From: Acanthopleura granulata
Lineage: Eukaryota; Mollusca; Polyplacophora; Chitonida; Chitonidae
Assembly (NCBI GenBank): GCA_016165875.1
Contig: JABBOT010000001.1
Coordinates: 13,522,330-13,586,329 of the forward strand
Direction: 5' to 3'
DNA length: 64,000 nt
Within the stretch, counting starts at the first letter, position 1. Each line of letters begins with the position of its first letter. Made by a program: the position numbers and the translations under genes. This document shows, piece by piece, positions 13,501 to 27,110 of this stretch. A model generated the notes under the pieces. It was not told the origin of the DNA and searched no databases. It was given only the letters and a program-made list of their open reading frames with translations.

Positions 13501-15159
13501 TTGCAAAATATAAGCAAGAAAGACTTGTTTCTTACCTGTTTTAATCCTTTTTCAGCTAACACATGTTATACACGAAAACGAAAAGATCGTTACCAATGGT
13601 GGAAGTCAAGCTCCTGTTCTCATATTCCAGATTATGTGCCGCGTGAGATACGGCATACAATGGGGAGCTACAAAGCAAGATCTTATATGGTAAATGTAAA
13701 GTTTCAATGATCTCAGAAAATACTTCATCAACTTTCGGTTTACAAAAATATGATTGCGTGTACAATCATGACACTTTCGAGTAGCTTGAAACACCCCGCC
13801 TTGATATGAATTATGCACACGTAATTTTGGTTCCCGAGTCATTTTTATATTATGATTTTCTTCCGTCAGGAAAATCTTAAACTGCAGGAATCTGCTTTTT
13901 GTTAAAAATTATAATTAAAACATGATTTCTTAAACCAAAATTATATATGCATATTTGCATTATTTAACTTTCCATTTTTTACGGTCAGTTAATCATGTCC
14001 AGATCAAAAACCGTAACTTGTCCATTACATCGCTTATCCCACTTTTGTATAATTTTTCACGTAATCATTCTCCCTTTGGGGAAATTGCTCCATCCCTAGA
14101 TTGTCTAAGGAGAAGTGAAATCGGCCCCACCTACAGCTGTCTTAAAACAGCAGCAGTTGTCGCTGTAGGTTTTATCTAGGTTTAGAACATATATACAACT
14201 GTTTTCGTCTAAAGAGTACAGCATTACGTTTGAATCGATTTCAGGATTTATCTTGACAATGGGATTCAGTACCCCCAGACATCCCGAGGATTTTACAATC
14301 GGGTTTAGTAAGCGAGCGTGGCCGGGAGACTGAAGAAGGGGCATGGTCCCGCAGATCGGTTGTCCACTTTGTCTCATTGCACTGACAGATTCAAGAGTTA
14401 TGGAATTACTGTTGTTCGCTAAACTGTCAGGAACCCGATCCAAAGAGCTTTCTGTTCTGAGGATATTTGAGAAGGTACTAATACCGAGTTATTTAAGAAG
14501 CCATTGTTTCTACGCTTCACTGAATGTTCCATGGTGGCAACATTGCTATGTCTGTCCTCGCTGTAAAGCGGCAGAATTTAATACATTCGAAAGGAAAAAA
14601 TGTTTGCTCAAATAAAGAGCGGAAACGTCATTAACAAAAGCCATTGCCCTTAATTCCCGTCATATAGAGGATCAATCAAATTACTTCAAACATCACGACC
14701 TCTTTGGCTATCTTCTGTTCTCCGTGCTATTTAAATAAGATGGAAATAGATTATTTTTGCCATAAGGTCTGGCTGCTGTTTTTACCCTACATGTACCTGA
14801 GTTCACAGCAATAGTCATTGGTTAGTGAGGTAGGACGTCCGAGAGTAGGCCATGCTGGTTCGTTTACGGATTCACCAATGGGCTGGTCTTATCCACCTGA
14901 TCGCCATTATCTTAGCAAACTATTTCTCAGAAGCATGCCAGAAAAAAATCACATCACAAAGCATACAAATACTGAGCCTTTGCCATTTTTACAGGAAAGA
15001 TATACACAGTGGAATAAATACCTATTTTGTTCTATTCTGACAAACGAGACAAAAATAAAAGTTGATAGAATGCCAACAGTGATGCATGTTTGCTTTGAGC
15101 AAGATGATTACTGTGAGCGCATAAGTACTGCACGTTGCGAACATAAATACTACACGTTT
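7526..15159. repeat. Macrosatellite copy 2
   Basis: Second copy, about 7.63 kb, collinear with copy 1 over most of its length: TGACGTCA at 7973, the 'CACTTAGCC' block near 8528, the short AT-rich 'ACATTATATATTGCTGC' block near 11270, the 'GACTCTTGGTGA' block near 12440, and the 'CACTGACAGATTCAAGAG' block near 14381. It lacks the sequence equivalent to about 3830-4100 of copy 1 and carries a private segment at about 13050-13945. The stretch at about 10980-11130 is of a type shared with copy 5 rather than with copies 1 and 3. A 148-codon open frame at 14818-15264 is not preserved in other copies and is not called as a gene. Confidence 0.85.
13050..13945. other. Private segment of macrosatellite copy 2, unidentified
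   Basis: Between a point just after TTACCTTCGAAATCGATGAT and the AT-rich GCATATTTGCATTATT junction, copy 2 holds about 0.9 kb without a match in the other five copies. It contains a TATATATCTAGGCCTTTATA stretch near 13,300 followed by a G/C-rich run with TGGTGCCACCCGCC near 13,360. These could belong to a mobile element's promoter region, but I see no terminal repeats or target duplication, so the origin is open. Confidence 0.45.
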
Positions 15160-18100
15160 CCTTCATCCAGGCAGGTTATACTCCCTTCCATAAGTACATT
15201 TGACATGAAGACTGGACACTTACTATGTCCTAAGATCGTCACGTCTTGGCCGCACAGGCGCTAAGTTTTCCGACACTTCAGATATTGTATTCTCTCATAA
15301 GACTCACTTGGCAACAAATTAACAGCACATTTCGAACCACCAATTTCTTATATTTAAATTCAATTTCTGAAAGACGGCCAGATTTTATTAGAAAATACTA
15401 ATAAAAATGCAATTTCTCCGAACGAAAATCATTTACATTTTCAAAGAAAACAACCAAGTGAGGATGTATGAGGTTGTTGCACCAATAATGGTTTCAATAA
15501 TCAGCTATATCGCCGTTGACGTCACATCGCTTACATTTCACCAACGTCTCACGCATGAATGAAAAAGAAGTCTCAAGTGATGTCTTTCAAAATGAACAAA
15601 ATTGTACATTCGAGTATCGAGAGCAAAACCAGTATCGAAAATTGAGAGTAACATTGAGAGCAACTCAACCAGTAAAAACGACTCCTGACTTACACAAATG
15701 TAGGTCTGTGATTTTAATCTGTAACCATACTAAATTGATGCTGGATTTAACATCGTAAAAATTCGAGATTCGTGCATGATTTATTAAAATTCAATTAACT
15801 TGCAGTATGATCAAGTGTAGTCTTCAACACCATATCAGCCCCTCCAGAAACAGAGATAGTGTACTGGGCCAGAAGACTGAATCGGCTTCACAACAATCCA
15901 GGTATTCAAGCAGTTGACGTCAACTCCGAACATCGTGAAAGGAATAGCTACAGCCGGGCTGAGTTAGTGCACGGCCTGTCCAGAATTATAGCCACTTACC
16001 CAACATCTGTTCCTCCGGCACATGGCGTATAAGAGAGAAATGTTTTCTTGTTTTGAGCACCTTGCAGTCATATATCAATTCCGTGTAGCAGAGTACTCAA
16101 CCCTGGCATGAGTTGCCCTCGACAAACGACAGCTCAGTACGTTATAGCATCATCTCCGAGCTCATTGACAACCTCCTTTCATCAAGGTGTTTTTGACTCG
16201 TATTTATATAACCAAATGTAGGCAAAATAACCGCTATTGAAGATACAGATTGACGAAGTAATGGGTAGGACTCAAATGAAAGAAAGCAGCTGTTTTGTGA
16301 CTCAACAAACGATCATACAGTTACAGTCATAGCAGTGTACACATTCCGGACGGAGACATGTAAATCACACCTAGGTTCACACGAACGAAATAAAATCATT
16401 GTACTTGTGCATGGTTTCTTATACATTCGCCAGATAATAATCAGCTTTGTTCAGTGTCATTTACGGGACCTTAAAAGCTCGGCTGCTCATGCTGGCCACC
16501 AAAAAGCAAACAACTCAGCTGACGGGTTGTGTGGCCAAAAAGCAAAATCAGTGCAAATTTTGCGCCTCCATAAATCTCTTGGCAGATCTCACACCCCCTG
16601 ATATGGAACACTCAAAAGCTGCTGCAGTCCTAGCCAAATCCAATCACAGTGATTTGATTCCGAAGTTCAGAATAACTGTGTGTATAGTTGTTACACGATG
16701 TATATGTCAAAACCCAGTTACCTAACTCCTATGAGACGGATAAATGCAATAAAGACACTGTTGGAACCGTGTTAGATATATTCAAAGTATTCACTTACCT
16801 TTCAATAAGTCTTTTATAACATATTAGGTCAATTGAATTTATTTTCCGTATAATCACCATTTGTTAAATAAGCATAAAAAACCGACCGTAATATAAACAC
16901 GAATAAAAAACAACAAAAAATAAAATAAATAAATGGTTTAACGTTGTTAAATATTGTTATCAAGTTTAAGAACATGGTAAAGATTATTTCCAACATCAGT
17001 ATACATTTTATTTTTAACATCTGCTTTTCTCCTTCATAGCATATTGCTTACAATTATTTTTTTTTAAATGATAAGGTATCAGAGCAAAATCTAGTTTAAC
17101 ATTTCAAAAAAACGTATACTTATTTTAACTTATTTAACTATTTGATTACGGCTTCTTAAGGCCCCTCTGGAGAGAACTTCACTTACACAATGGTGTTCAG
17201 GTTTATGGGATATCCAAAGGAGCTATTTTAGCATACAGTGTAAGCATCAAACGTTTCTACGCAGTATTACATGTTGTCCGTTATTTTTGCCTTATATTCA
17301 GTATATTATTCAGTAGTATATTACACACCATTCTAATCTGTAAAAATGCTCGTTGGAATCAATTAAACTGGAAATGCACAGTAATCACTTGGTCTCTGGT
17401 AGCGTTGGCGTATGACACTAGTGGAATAAGTAGCCCATGGTTGACAAGTAACAATATCAACTTTTGTCCTGAAAGGAAAAATGCCACAATATGTGTAATT
17501 ATCTGCAACAGTATGCCTGGTAAACATCATAAAGGAAACAAGGCCAGGTGCAAATCATGCATGGCGCAAATTTTCAACAAGGTTTACAGTTTAATTTGAC
17601 GTAGACCGAACTGTCAAGCCTGAATCAGAATCGATGATTTTGACATGAACTCCATTATATTCTTACTAAATGTGATTCTGCCATATTTACGGCAGATTTC
17701 ATCATATCCTGTATCGGAATGGCGTCAGAACCCGATAAATCTTAATGCGCTGCCTCTTTAGGTTTGCTTGATTACGGGGAATTGTAAATTTAACAGCATA
17801 GGCCCATAACACCCGGTTAGACTACATTAGGTTTAGAAAAGCCAGACAGCGATAAACAACAATTCTGTCACGCTAAATGATTGGTTACGGAGAACTGCAC
17901 CATGATACATTTAAGTCTGCAAATCCCACTTTTCGATTTCGCTCTGCAAAGAGGTATTATATAATAATAACTTTGGCACTGATGAACATGAACTATACGT
18001 AACGTTTCCGGTTCGTTTCCCACGCGGCGGCAACATTATCTTCGTACTTTTCAAGATTCGTGAAGGGTTAGAGCCCAGATCAGATTTTAGGCTAAATTTT

Positions 18101-21100
18101 TCAGCATCATTGCTGAATGATCGACGTATCGATGAAATACTTAAATGGTCAATTATTGTCTGTTGTTATTATCACACGTATACATATGGAATCGAGAGGC
18201 TGGAGACGGCAAAACTATCAACACTGTTTGGATACACACCTATCGCAGTGCCGGCGGGGGTTTCCTTCCGTTCTCCTAGCCTCGTGGTGTGGAGGGTCTC
18301 CTCGGGGACCATGTTACTACAGCCAAGCACTGCTGGTATTATCATGTTGTATCCCTGATTTCTTCTCTTTTTCCAACAGAACGTTCGTTAGTGTACTGGA
18401 ATATTGTGTTGTCCAAAACGTAATAGTCTGTTACGTTAACATAATCTGCTCTAGTATCATCACGAAAACGTAGTTCTATGTTAAGGCTGTCTGTAAAGGC
18501 ACTTACACTTACTACCAAAAGCACCTTTAGTCAGTGACATGTAACATCGTAAAAGTATCGTAGACATTGATGGGATAGACGTCCACATTACAACAAACAA
18601 AATGCAGTTAAAATAGTTTTTCTAATTCATAATGATAAAATGTACATTGTAAATGTCACTGACTAAAGGCAATTTTGATACTGAACTTTACAGAGCTGAA
18701 TGTAGATGACAAGTTAACTGAAAAAGACTATAGTATCTAGAGTGTGTCTTCTACTCTTACCACGGTTCCAGAGGGGTAATACATTATATATTGCTGCATC
18801 GCTGGGCTGCCATTTTGTAGACATCAAGAATCCACATATTTTTCAGCTAAATGATTGGGCAGAATGTAACAGTTTTAATTTTGTATATCTCCCCGCCCAA
18901 GAACTGAACCAAGAAGGCAGGACAGATATTCGTACCTTTTACAGGGGCCCATATTCGACAAAATAGGACCTTGCCAAACGACTTTTCTTTTCCTTGTGTG
19001 CTGACAATCGAACACGTATATGTTTATCTGTTACAATGTTGTCCTATACCCTAACATTGCACACTGATTCTTCATTTTACTGGTCCGTTACCGAAGGATC
19101 TTTTATATGTCATGGGACTATTCACTATTTTTGTTCTCTGTCTTTACCTCCATTATTTCCTTATTCATTGTTCAGGCCGTGAAAGTGTGTAGAAAGAGTA
19201 ATCGCAAAACTTTTTACGACGCTTTTACATAGTTTTCTCCACAAATCTGTTACTTGTATTGTATTGCAGTATTTTGCCTCTTGCTCTTAATCCATGGCGT
19301 TTTCATCAAACTATCTAAACGACAAAGAACTTGAAGAAAAATACGCTCAAATTAGAGGGTGGACTTTTCATCGGGGAAGGAAAAAGAAAAATGGGCGATG
19401 GACAGTTATCTGACAAACTCTGTTTCACAGGCTTAATTCGAAAATAGGTCACGATTAGCATAATTGGCCAACATTTACATTACCGAACCCTTCATGATAG
19501 TAATCGAAAAACTTGAACTAAAGAGATTCGAGAAAAGAAAAACTGAGGGATGTTTTGTCTCCGATGAACACGTAAGAAATGAGAAAAACCCACGTCTCGT
19601 GTGCCTTATTCTTCAGTTAGTTCTATACCATGTCGAGTCAAAGTTGGCCTACCAGTTATGGCCTTTTCATTACCCAGTGAACGGACCTAAACGAGACACT
19701 AAACGTCAAGCTTAGGGCAATGGAGTAGTCAAGCTTAATGTAAAGTTTCGTCTCGGGAAAAGATTGTTAATTTTAGTTAGAAAGTGGAGACCTGGATAGC
19801 ACCAAATGACTTGCGTAAACAGGACTCTTGGTGAACGTTATAGAAAAGTCGTTCTTCGCATCTGGCATGTTATCTGAAATAATACCTGAAGCAATGGCCC
19901 CGTGGCTTTCATATTTCCGTCCCCTCGGGACTGTGATCCCCAACACTTGGTGCAGCTGTTTGCTTTCGTGATCCGACTGAAGACAAGTCGCCTCTCTCAC
20001 ATTGCAGGTTCACTCACGTAATAGCGGCTTGAATGGAGCAAAATACAAGAGTTTGGCATTGACTGGATACGGTCTAATGTAAACGCAAACATGGTCAAAT
20101 GGTTGGTCACTTCAAGTCTCTGAGCCTTTGTCAAGGACTTGTTGACCATCTAGTGCCATTAACAAGTACTAAGCAAAGCTATTAGCCGGTTGGCAAAGAA
20201 AATAAAGTTAATCAGAGATGTTGTAGACATGTCTGAGAGTTTTAACTTATAAATATTGACAAATAGAGTTGAGATTGCATTGAAACGTTCTGTCTTTATT
20301 CGTTTATATTCGACATTTGTCTGACACGAAAAACCCCTTTGAGACTGAGAATGGATAAATCATTTATGGTTAAATTGAATTCCTAGTCAACAATTGCTAT
20401 GGCGTCCTAGAATTAGTTTACCCTCGAGATCGATATATTATGTAATGGTTAAATGTTCTCAAGCGATGAAATCAACACACTCGACTACTTCGCGAAGGAA
20501 CATGATGCTTTACATGGTAATGCGATTAAATGATTCTTGGGCAAGGAAAGTTATTCAGTCTGTAGTTTGCTGTATATCGGGAGTGTTGTTTTTTTAATTT
20601 CACGAAATTAGATCTAAAAATATAGAATACACACTTAATTATTAACACCAAGGACATGAATCGTGTGGTCCGTGAACACTGTCAGCATATTGCAGCAACA
20701 GTTGTGCGATTCAAACATTTAGCACAATGAGCTCCACGGTTATGAAACGTCTTGGCCGATATAATCCCAAAGAGCTTTGAAGCTCTTCTTGTTAAAAGAC
20801 GCACTTTACTTCATTTGCATAAAAGTATAGCTGCTTGCCCATATTCAGCTAAGCAAGAGTTTTTTAATATCTTTCAAGAGCGAGTTATTGATGAGAAATT
20901 GGGTACTCATTTGCACGCAAAATCCTCTCTGACATTTTTAAATTTTGCTTTGTAAGAAAACTATAGACATCTGAACTTGGCACAGTCATGATTTTTAACC
21001 CACATTTCACTCACATACTCAGGTTTTGAAAAGTCTCGACAAGATAAGGAAAAAAACAACAGGATACATTTATCATAAAAACTATTGTTACACACATTTA

Positions 21101-23052
21101 CATTCCGTTCGATAACAGCAATTATTTGCTTGTCCTTTTATACAAACAGTAAAAAAAGCCGTCTACTTTTAAAGCCCTTACATAGAAGAATGTGCGTAGA
21201 TGTATCATGACAATAGAAATCACCAATAAACCAACTTAAGTAAATGGAACAAGCCGAGACTTGCATGCATTTCATGTAGAGACATGGATACTGACAGATC
21301 GAAAGTACATCTTATATTTTCTGGATGGATTTCTTTTGGGTTGTTTCAGTCCCAGACTCAGAGAAAGAATTTCGAAATGCCAGATTACACTCTTTTTTTT
21401 GGAAGTGTGGTGCCAAGGAGCTGTGGACAGGACGATCAGGGAATTGGTGACAATGCACGTTCGATGGAATGTTCGGTGACTTGGTGACAATAAGCAATCG
21501 ACGGAGTTTTCGGGGATTGATAACAATAAACAGTCAACGAAACGGTAGGGGACACAGTGGCAATAAGTCGTGGAAAGAATGTGGGAGACATGGTGACAAT
21601 AAGTCGGTGGACAGAATGCTCGAAACATGGTGACAGTAAGCGGTGGACAGAATGTTGGAGACATGGTGACAATAAGTCGGTGGACAGAATGCTCGAGACA
21701 TGGTGACAGTAAGCGGTGGACAGAATGTTGGAGACACGGTGACAACGAGTGCGGACATGATAACAATAAGTTTTGATACATGAGCTTATATGACATTAAG
21801 TGTGACTATTACACCGATACCAATTAAGCCGGCATTGTCAACTACTTTGTTGTATGATCCCAGCATTGAACCATTTCCCTGCACATGTCATCGGGGATTG
21901 TGCTGGAATACTGGAGGCGCCATCTCTCTTTGCACCATCTGCAGCTACACTATCATTTGGAACTCAAGAAAAAGCATTTGCATGTTTTCTGTCACATTAT
22001 CTAAAATCCCGTTCTTTGCACTCCGTCAATTATGTCCGGATCAATCGTTTATCCTACTTTTAGTCTTTGTATAATTTCTCGGGTAATCATTCTACCTTTT
22101 GTAGAAACTGCTCAATTTCTCGTTTGTCCGAGGAGAAGTAGCTGAAGTGGTTGCTGTAGGTCTTACCTGGGTCCAGAACATACGCCGAAATTTTTCCTCT
22201 AAAGAGTACAGCATTACGTTTAAATCGATTTGTGGATTTATCCTGACAGGGGATTCAGTACTCTGAGACACCCCTGTGGATCTTATAATCAGGTTTACTA
22301 AGTATGTGGGGTAGGCGAACAGAAGAAGAGCCATCGGCGCGCAGATCGGTTGTCCAGTTAGTCGCAATGCACTGACAGATTCAAGAGTTATGGGATTACT
22401 GTTACTCGCTAAACGGTCAGGAACCCGACCAAAAGAGCATTCTATGCCGAGGATATTTGAGAAGAAACTAATACCCAGTTATTTAAGAGGCCATTGTTGC
22501 TACGCTTCATTGAATGTTTGTTAGTGGCAACATTGCCACGGCTGTCCTGGCTGTAAAGCTGAACAATTCAATAAGAGCGAAAAGAAAAATGGTCACTCAA
22601 ATAAAGAGCGGAAACGTCATTAACAAAAGCCATTGCCCCTTAAACCCGTCATATAGAGGATATACTGTGATGAGTAAAATGACTTCAAACATCACTACCA
22701 GCTTGGTTTTCTTCTGTTACCTGTGCTATTTAAAGGCCTTGGGCGATGGAAATGGATTTTTGGGCCAGAAGCTCCTGCTACTGTAGCGGACTATATCCTA
22801 CATGTAGCTCAGTTCACAGCCATTGTCATTTGTCAGTTACGGATTTACCACGCGATTTATTCTAGTTTTATCCACCTGATTGCCATTATATCAGCAAATA
22901 TTTCTCAGTGCCTCGCAAGAAAAAAGGAAACATCATATAACATGAAAAAAATTAAGCCTTGGCCATTTTCACTGGAAAGATACACAATGTAGAATAAGTA
23001 GTCATATTTGCCAACCTGACTAACATTAAAGTGGATAGAATGCCAACATTTT
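15160..23052. repeat. Macrosatellite copy 3
   Basis: Third copy, about 7.9 kb. TGACGTCA sites at 15517 and 15915, the AT-rich block near 18780, the 'GACTCTTGGTGAACG' block near 19826 and the 'CACTGACAGATTCAAGAG' block near 22370 are collinear with copies 1 and 2. The interval at about 17,500-17,850 is nearly identical to 31,190-31,520 of copy 5, far above the similarity seen elsewhere between copies. The middle segment at 20,210-21,390 is of the B type also found in copies 5 and 6. A 36/37-bp minisatellite expanded at 21,434-21,775. No gene is recognised. Confidence 0.85.
21434..21775. repeat. 36/37-bp minisatellite in copy 3 with dimeric order
   Basis: About nine repeats of a 36/37-bp motif (core ATGGTGACAATAAGTCGGTG, followed by GACAGAATG). 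The right half is ordered as pairs: a repeat with AATAAGT and a CTCG junction alternates with one carrying AGTAAGC and a TTGG junction, giving a dimer of about 73 bp present twice between about 21,589 and 21,734. Because 36 is a multiple of three, the minus strand stays open and produces a 174-codon frame with a 12-residue periodicity; this is a repeat by-product and not a gene. Confidence 0.85.
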
Positions 23053-23659
23053 GCTGAAGGGTTATACTCCGTCAATAAACGCAATATCCATGCAGAATAC
23101 ACACTTACTGCGTCCAAAAAGCTTCAGTATTGGTAGGATCATGACCACTGGAGGGCACCAATGCTGAGTTCCCCAAACACTTCAGACTCTGTGTTTTCTT
23201 ATAAGACTTCCTTCACCGGAGATTTACATCTACAAAAACGTTAAGGGAAACCTATATCTCCAACACTGAAAGAGAGAGTGACCTTAGGAAGCTGACATAA
23301 GTACACGCCTTCTTGGTTTAAGATTACCCATATTGTGGGCGCAAACAATCAATGTTTGACGAGAAAATTCAGTTTTATGAAAAATGACTCGACTTGTGTG
23401 GCAAAATACAAATAAAAACGCCACATGTCCAGAGGCAAATTAATTATATTTTCAACACAAATGAAGAAATTGAAAATGGAATATTGTTGCACATGCTCTC
23501 CAATGATCATCTACATCGCCAATGATATCGTTTTCAATTCTCCAATCCTTTCAGGCAATAAAGGAAAACCAATGTGAAAGTGATGTCGTACTAAATGAAG
23601 AAAATTGCATTGTACTTGTGTCTTCAGGTCAAAACAGTATCGCAACTTTCCAACAACAT

Positions 23660-23897
23660 GGGGCCTCCGTGGTTCAGTCGGTTAGCGCGCTAGCCAATGC
23701 GGTCGCTATGAGTTCAAGTCCAGCTCATGCTGGCTTCCTCTGCGGCCGTACGTGGGAAGGTCTGCCTGCAACCTGTGGATGGTCGTGAGTTTCCTCCGGG
23801 CTGTACCTGGTTTCCTCCCACCATAATGCTGGCCGCCGTCGTATAAGTGAAGTAATCTTGGGTACGGCGTAAAACACCAATCAAATAAATAAATAAA
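23660..23897 (+). mobile_element. tRNA-derived SINE, family 1, full length
   Basis: Starts with a tRNA-like head (GGGGCCTCCGTGGTTCAGTC, with a box-A-like GGTTAGCGCGC and a box-B-like GAGTTCAAGTCC), continues through the family body and ends in an AAATAAATAAAT-type tail. It is bounded by a perfect 12-bp target duplication, TTCCAACAACAT, at 23,648-23,659 and 23,898-23,909. The insertion is absent from the other copies of the unit. The tRNA-like part is a SINE promoter, not a functional tRNA gene. Confidence 0.92.
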
Positions 23898-24835
23898 TTC
23901 CAACAACATCTTCCCCTTAGTTTAAAAAACTTGTGTTTAAAAACCCAAGAAAACTAATACAAAATTCAGAAGATCATAGGAAAATCGGACAGTGAGAATG
24001 ACTTCTGTCTCCAAACAAAGGAACTCTTGAGTTTAATGGCTATCCTTACCATTTTTAGCCTGGAATTTAATATCCTCAGTAATCGAACAAAGCAGAGCAT
24101 GGGTTTGAAAACTAAACGACTGGTGGTGCTTAGGTACATGCTTGGTTTATTAAAATTCAATAACCTTTCACAACTGCCGTATGATTAAGTATAGTCTTCA
24201 ACACCATCGTACGATCTCCAAGAATAGAATTAGCCTACTGGTCCACAAGATTGAATGGGCTACACAACAGTCCAGGTATTCAAGCAGTTGATGTCAACTC
24301 CGAGAGCTCGTGAAAGGAATAACTACGACAAGTCTGAGTTAATATATGGCCTACCCAGAATTATAGCCACTTAGCCAACATCTGTTCCTCCAGCACATTG
24401 CCTGTAACGAAAGAAATAAACCCAGTTAACAATGACAATGTTTCGATGTTTTGCGCAGCGTGCAATCAGTCATATGTCAATTCAGTTTGGAAAACGAGTA
24501 CTCAACCATTGCACACTTTCCCCAAACGAGAGTTCTCCACTACAACGAGAGTTGAGTACGTTATAGCATCATCTCTCAACTCAATGGCACCCATCTTGCA
24601 CTAAGGTATCAGTTGCACATTATATAATCAATTTAGGCAAAATGGCGGATATTTGAGATACAGACCGTACGAAGTAGTGGGTAGGACTCAATCAAACGAG
24701 AAGCATTTGTTTAGTGACTCAACAATGAGGTCAGATTTATATCATCTCTGCTGGAAGAGAGGCTTCCAGAACTGCAGTCATAGCTGTGCACACAACTCGG
24801 ACGGCCACGTGTAAACCACACAGAAGGCCTGGCTA

Positions 24836-25872
24836 TGTTATGCACCCCGTCTTCACTTCTGTTCAGTTATCTTTTCTTTAGGTGTTGAAGTGTTACGAAC
24901 CCTGTCTTTAAAATATCGTATTATATTTTTTATTTCTTTTTGCGTTAACTAGGTCAGTATCTGACCTACATTTTTTCCTCTATGTAAGTTGTAGCCTGCA
25001 CTGTAATTCAGTCGCGCATTCTCGAGACGTCTGTGTTCATGAGTTTCGTGTCATTGTACTTGGAGCGTACATTCTGGAAAGATGTACCCATGTTGTAAAG
25101 ATGTTTATGCTCAAATTATCCAGCATTTTCTTTACGTTAGTCTATAAATATGAGTGACGAACTTGCAAAGTTCGCAGTGGTTTCAATTATGTCCACTTGA
25201 GAGTGCATTTACTCTCGTACACATAGAAGGATTTCGTGGGATTTGGAGACATCGGCTTTCATGCCATTTGACATAGGTCATTTTGTACTCCATTTTTCTG
25301 TACGTTGCACTTGAGCTTGTGTTTCGCCATTTGTTACTTTGTTTGAGACGTTCTTTTGGAGCTTGTGTCGCTCATTGTCTCTTTGAGCGATTACGTACAT
25401 TTCATCCCAGTTTACCCTGAAAGTTATTGTGTATGATTTTGAGCACTGAAACATCCATAGCCAACTCAGCATCACAGACATTATTGACAACTCGCCCGTC
25501 CTAGATAGATGCACTTTGTCGGGGAGTTGGATATTTAAACCATTGTCTGCGTACCGTGCCCAGTGCTGTTCGTCACTACGGGACTGTCATCCTTCCATTC
25601 TAGAATTCTCAAGAACTGTGGTTTCTTTGGAATCTGTCCGGATTTGGAAGCTTTCATCAGTAAGGAGCTATATATTTTGTAATTATCTGTATTGTTTTGT
25701 ATATTATTATCAGTTGTACTATTTGTATATTTTGTTCAAACATATGAATTAAATTTATTCAAGCGTCATCATGTTTCTTTGTTTTCTCTTGTGTAAGGCC
25801 TATCGCTGTCTATCGAGTTGAACACCCCAGTTGTTTATCATTTTTCCTCCCCGATAGTGGTACCCTTTCACA
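24836..25872 (+). mobile_element. LTR-like element in copy 4 (unclassified)
   Basis: About 1.04 kb beginning TGTTATGCACCCCG and ending GGTACCCTTTCACA, so the ends fit the TG...CA rule of long terminal repeats. A TATA-like TCTATAAATATGAGTG lies near 25,140 and an AT-rich AATTAAATTTATTC near 25,748. The right two thirds (from about 25,195) match both arms of the inverted-repeat element in copy 5. No target duplication is visible, and unit sequence equivalent to about 1310-3020 of copy 1 is missing here, so the insertion was accompanied or followed by a deletion. Solo LTR is the best reading; a truncated foldback element is the alternative. Open frames inside are short. Confidence 0.55.
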
Positions 25873-27110
25873 CGTATATATTTTCAATCGAGTGAATGAA
25901 AACGGCACGGTTATCGACAGTATTTGTTTCCACACATATCGCTGTTCCAGCGAGGATTTCCTTCCGTCCTCCTAGCATCGTGGAGTTTCAGGTTTCCTCC
26001 GCGGCCATGTTACGTTTCTGAACATAGGCGACGAGTTCACAGAAACAGACTATAGTATTTAGAGTGTGTCTCCTTGTCGTACCACGACTCCAGTGGGGGT
26101 AATATATTATATATTGCTGCCTATCGATGAGCTGTCATGACACCGTGCTCATTTTCACAAAGCTCTATGTAACATGCAACCAACTTTGGTTTTTCTTCCC
26201 ACTTTTTAGCCAGCAAAATCGTTAAGCGGAGTATCACATGTTTAGCTCCCGTCCAGAACTGAACCAAAAAGGAGCACATACTCGAAAATTTAAGACCGTG
26301 TCAAACGTTTTTTTTTAGTATTTTTTGTGTTCACGATTGAACAGGTATTTGTTTATATCATATAGAGATCACGCTGAAGTTTTCACTAAAATTAAAACTT
26401 ACTCCAACGACATCCACAGCTCTATCTTGAAACCAACCTACGATGTTAATTAGCAGTGATATATCTTGTGTAATGCATACCAGAAGTTACAGAAACACTG
26501 GGTATTAATTCCACAGTTTACCGCGCTGTTGAAAACGGTGGGCCTCATTTCGCTTGTGACATTATTCATTGTTTTTGTTTTCTTTTTTTACATCTTTATA
26601 TTTCCTTATTTAGACTGTAAAAACATGAGGAACAGGTAGTCCCAAATTAAACAAATTTACTGCCAATTTACACACCTCTAGCAAAAGGTTTGATACTTGC
26701 GTTGATATTGCAGTATTCTGTGTTCTTGTTCCTAATTCATGGCGTTTTCATAAACTTAACTAAACAACAAAGAAAATGTAGTCAACTGCAGGTTCCTCAC
26801 AACGGACAAAAGTAACCATTTCGCCTGCAAACCACATGACTGTGAGGAATACAACAGCCTTCTGTAAGGGTTCACCTGTAATCAAACGAACAAGTGGTGA
26901 CCTGATTCACTGCTGTTCTTTCAATGAAGGACATTTCATTTAAATACTCAAAGCAGTTGGGCAATTTTCTGATTTTATTTAATCAGAACTTCCAGAGTGA
27001 AAGAGGACTTTAATTTTACAAGTGTTTCAAAATTACTCTCAAATTAGATGGTAAACTTAGGCTTTCAGTCAGATCAGAACTCAGAAGAAGTTGATCGATA
27101 GTTCTCTGAC

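Noticed and set aside
14818..15264. 148-codon plus-strand open frame in copy 2
   Set aside because: The matching stretches of copies 1, 3, 4 and 5 are interrupted by stops and indels, and no domain is recognisable.
21272..21796. 174-codon minus-strand open frame, longest in the window
   Set aside because: It translates the 36/37-bp minisatellite; the periodic HSVHRL/SPCL pattern follows the DNA repeat and is absent from other copies of the unit.
23660..23735. Possible tRNA gene
   Set aside because: It is the tRNA-like head of a SINE with target duplications; the cloverleaf is degenerate and continues into the SINE body. The same holds for the other SINE heads.
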